Both the position numbers and the translations under genes were made by a program. Below the pieces are notes generated by a model, which was not told where the DNA came from, did no database searches, and was given only the letters and a program-made list of their open reading frames with translations. Below are positions 62,107-64,000 of a stretch of DNA of 64,000 nucleotides, in pieces. The DNA comes from Flectonema sp. DT1601 (taxonomy: Eukaryota > Euglenozoa > Diplonemea > Diplonemida > Diplonemidae), in the NCBI GenBank assembly GCA_964019425.1, contig OZ025820.1, forward strand, positions 186,001 to 250,000. The letters run 5' to 3'. Numbering within the stretch: position 1 is the first letter of the stretch; every line of letters begins with the position of its first letter.

Positions 62107-62919
62107 ATGAGGTCGGCATTCCGAAAAAAGGATGCTGACCATAAACCTGTATTCTCACTCTCTGAAGGAGTCAAAGATCTCAACGGGGGAGATAAGAACG
62201 CAATTCGTGCCCTGGTTAAGAAAATTGTAGAGGATAGCGAGGTAGAAAACCCAGTCGTAGCGCTCACGACAGGAAGCTATAATCCAACGCACACAGAGCA
62301 CATTAATCTCATGTTGAAGGCAATAACAGCAATGGAACTCCATGGTTGCAACGTAGTGGCGGTAGTGTTTTCTCCTTCTCACGATTCCTATGTCGTGAGG
62401 AAACTGGGAAAGGACCGAGCTCTTGACGGGGCGTTCCGTTACGAACTTTTAAAAAAGACGGTTGACGATGTAGTGTCTCAGATAGGTATCGATCCAGAAT
62501 TGTGTATGGTAGACTCTTGGGAACTACAACAGGAAAGGTTTTGTGATCACCCAATTGTTATTAAAAAACTAAGAGAATACTTGCAACCAAATGTTAAGAT
62601 TTGGTACGTGTGTGGTTCTGATCTTTATGCGAAATGCTGTGGACTTTGCCGTGGACATTCTGCTGACGGAATTGCCATTGTAGAAAGAGGAGTGAGTCTT
62701 CGCGGCACAGCCCTCGATCAATATAAAAGCAACCCAAACCACATTCTCATCGAATCAGTTGAAGACAAATCCAGCACTGCAATTCGCGAAGCTGGTAACA
62801 ATTTTGAGGCACTCGGAAAACTGATGTCTCCTTCTGCCTTGAAATGTTACATGAAACATGCAGCTGTATCTAATGCTCTTCCTCTATCGGAAGAAGAGAA
62901 TACTAACATCACTGTTTGA
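62107..62919 (+). CDS. NMNAT: Nicotinamide/nicotinate mononucleotide adenylyltransferase, copy 2
   Basis: A 270-residue paralogue of the preceding gene, with a 50-residue N-terminal extension. Motifs: TTGSYNPTHTEHINLM, VVFSPSHDSYVVRKLG, DSWELQQERFCDHP, VWYVCGSDLYAKCC (as WYVCGSDLYAKCC), and SSTAIREAG. Both active-site motifs are intact, so both copies should be functional enzymes; the difference at the N-terminus may set location. It starts 13 nt past acceptor CTTTCTCTCAG (G at 62093). The pair reads as an old tandem duplication, since the proteins differ at many positions. Confidence 0.88.
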   Translation: MRSAFRKKDADHKPVFSLSEGVKDLNGGDKNAIRALVKKIVEDSEVENPVVALTTGSYNPTHTEHINLMLKAITAMELHGCNVVAVVFSPSHDSYVVRKLGKDRALDGAFRYELLKKTVDDVVSQIGIDPELCMVDSWELQQERFCDHPIVIKKLREYLQPNVKIWYVCGSDLYAKCCGLCRGHSADGIAIVERGVSLRGTALDQYKSNPNHILIESVEDKSSTAIREAGNNFEALGKLMSPSALKCYMKHAAVSNALPLSEEENTNITV

Positions 62920-63325
62920 TTGCAGGGCCATAATATTGGATTGCACAAGTCTGTAAACAAATCAGAATGATTGGGATGTGTCTCTAACGGGGGGAAATAT
63001 ATAAAAATAAAAATAAAAAAGAATTGTAGAACTCCAAGATCAACAACAACAGAGAGTTCTGCCGAACGTTGTTGTTGAAGCTTTTCCGAAAGGAAAAAAA
63101 AAAAAAAAAGTAAGTAAGTAAGTAAGTAAAAGCATAATATATTCTTAGCTTTCAATGCGGCAGTTACCTGAATATTGTTATGGTAGTTAACAAGATGATA
63201 GTCCATTGAATTACTACAACATAAGCCCTCTTGTCGGTCTTTCATATGTTTGTTAGTTGATGCGAGGGCTGTCATCTTGTATCAGTAGTTCGACATTGGC
63301 TGTTATGTTTTCTTTTTGTATGTTC

Positions 63326-63360
<35 letters not shown>

Positions 63361-63376
63361 ATTTATTTATCCAAGT

Positions 63377-63407
<31 letters not shown>

Positions 63408-64000
63408 TGCACAGACCTGTGGGCTGAATTTTAAGTTCCTAGCAAAAAGTTCAGTGAAGGGTAACATTCAAGGAACGGTTATCTAACTTTTAGCATTCCA
63501 CGTGTGATGAGAAATCATGATTGGCTTTGTGGCAAGCTTTGCTTTTCGATTCGACGTGGGAGTTATTCTCCTTAGTAGCCTGTTCCTTTCACACTCCCCA
63601 CTCCCCCAAAACCTTGTTAGTGTAGTATATACCTGTGATTACTTGCGAACAGAATGTAAGGGAAAGAGACATCCCTTTGTAAAGACGACCACCCCTAAAA
63701 AAGGTGTTTTTACATTATTAAAGTTTCGCTCCTAAAGAAAGAAAAATTACTCAGTAACCTTTTTTTTTTTTTTTTTTCAATTGTTCGGTAGAAAGAGAAT
63801 TGTGGCAGCGTAACTAACCTATTCCTTTATTAGGATTTTGTACCGGTTGCAGACAAACAAAATAAAAGTGTAAGTGAGTAAGTAAAAAAGTGAAGTTTGC
63901 CGATTCTTTTTTTCTGAACAATCTCAGCTATGCAGGCATCTTAAGAATTTTAGGTTCCCTCTAGTCCCCGAAGATGGGAGTTTTTTTTTTTTTTTTTTTT
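62920..64000. other. Intergenic region with long homopolymers
   Basis: No gene seen. It contains a GTAA-type run at about 63109-63128, a 33-base C run at 63327-63359, then GATTTATTTATCCAAGTCCC shared with 14137, and several long T runs. Confidence 0.55.
63327..63359. repeat. 33-base C homopolymer
   Basis: Uninterrupted C run followed by the sequence shared with the G/C-homopolymer element at 14137-14160 and by a T run. The length may be unreliable in assembly. Confidence 0.9.

Noticed and set aside
1-64000. Retrovirus-like, LTR or Polinton-type elements
   Set aside because: No LTR pairs, protease, integrase, capsid or envelope-like sequence was seen; both retroelements are LINEs.

Overview
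Eukaryotic nuclear DNA, AT-rich with many homopolymer runs, most likely from a euglenozoan protist and probably a diplonemid-like one. Reasons: (1) every convincing host gene from 17.9 kb to 62.9 kb is on the + strand; (2) nearly every start codon lies 5-60 nt behind a pyrimidine-rich tract ending in AG, the layout expected for spliced-leader trans-splicing of polycistronic transcripts; (3) the cyclic-nucleotide phosphodiesterase closely resembles kinetoplastid PDEB, as I remember that family; (4) the LINEs are of the Ingi/L1Tc kind, one with a 2A peptide; (5) there is a receptor-like kinase joined to a cyclase-like domain. The genus is an inference.

Layout. 1-14.65 kb is repeat territory. 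Two inverted-repeat arms (1-515 and 9371-9480 plus 13170-13586) carry a tRNA-like Pol III module and bracket AT-rich tandem repeats and a nearly full-length LINE (1670-9117). A second, 5'-truncated LINE (9481-13169) sits inside the right arm with a 9-bp target duplication; the left arm preserves the empty site. 14.65-17.4 kb holds a coiled-coil coding fragment running into about 2.4 kb of pure AGAAC pentanucleotide repeat.

17.9-63 kb is a one-way array of host genes: RidA-like protein, PQ-loop membrane protein, a second RidA, two unrecognised proteins, a two-TM receptor with HAMP, cyclase-like and STE11-like kinase domains, a fatty-acid/sterol hydroxylase, mitochondrial ribosomal protein uS9m, a probable AP-5 beta subunit, a nucleotide-sugar transporter, CTF8, a secreted Ser/Thr-rich repeat protein, a GT23 (FUT8-like) fucosyltransferase, a DysF-domain protein, a choline/ethanolamine phosphotransferase, selenocysteine elongation factor EEFSEC, stand-alone DHFR, a GAF-PDE phosphodiesterase, a CIB-like EF-hand protein, a small unknown, a PDZ-like protein and two tandem NMNAT enzymes. 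Cis introns are few, mostly 65-100 nt, GT-AG.

The genes do not form one pathway, as is normal for such arrays. Local themes are nucleotide-sugar transport, a mucin-like secreted protein and a fucosyltransferase at 41.5-46.6 kb, and NAD synthesis at the right end. Gene-free stretches hold a dispersed repeat family with a conserved hairpin and several strong inverted repeats.
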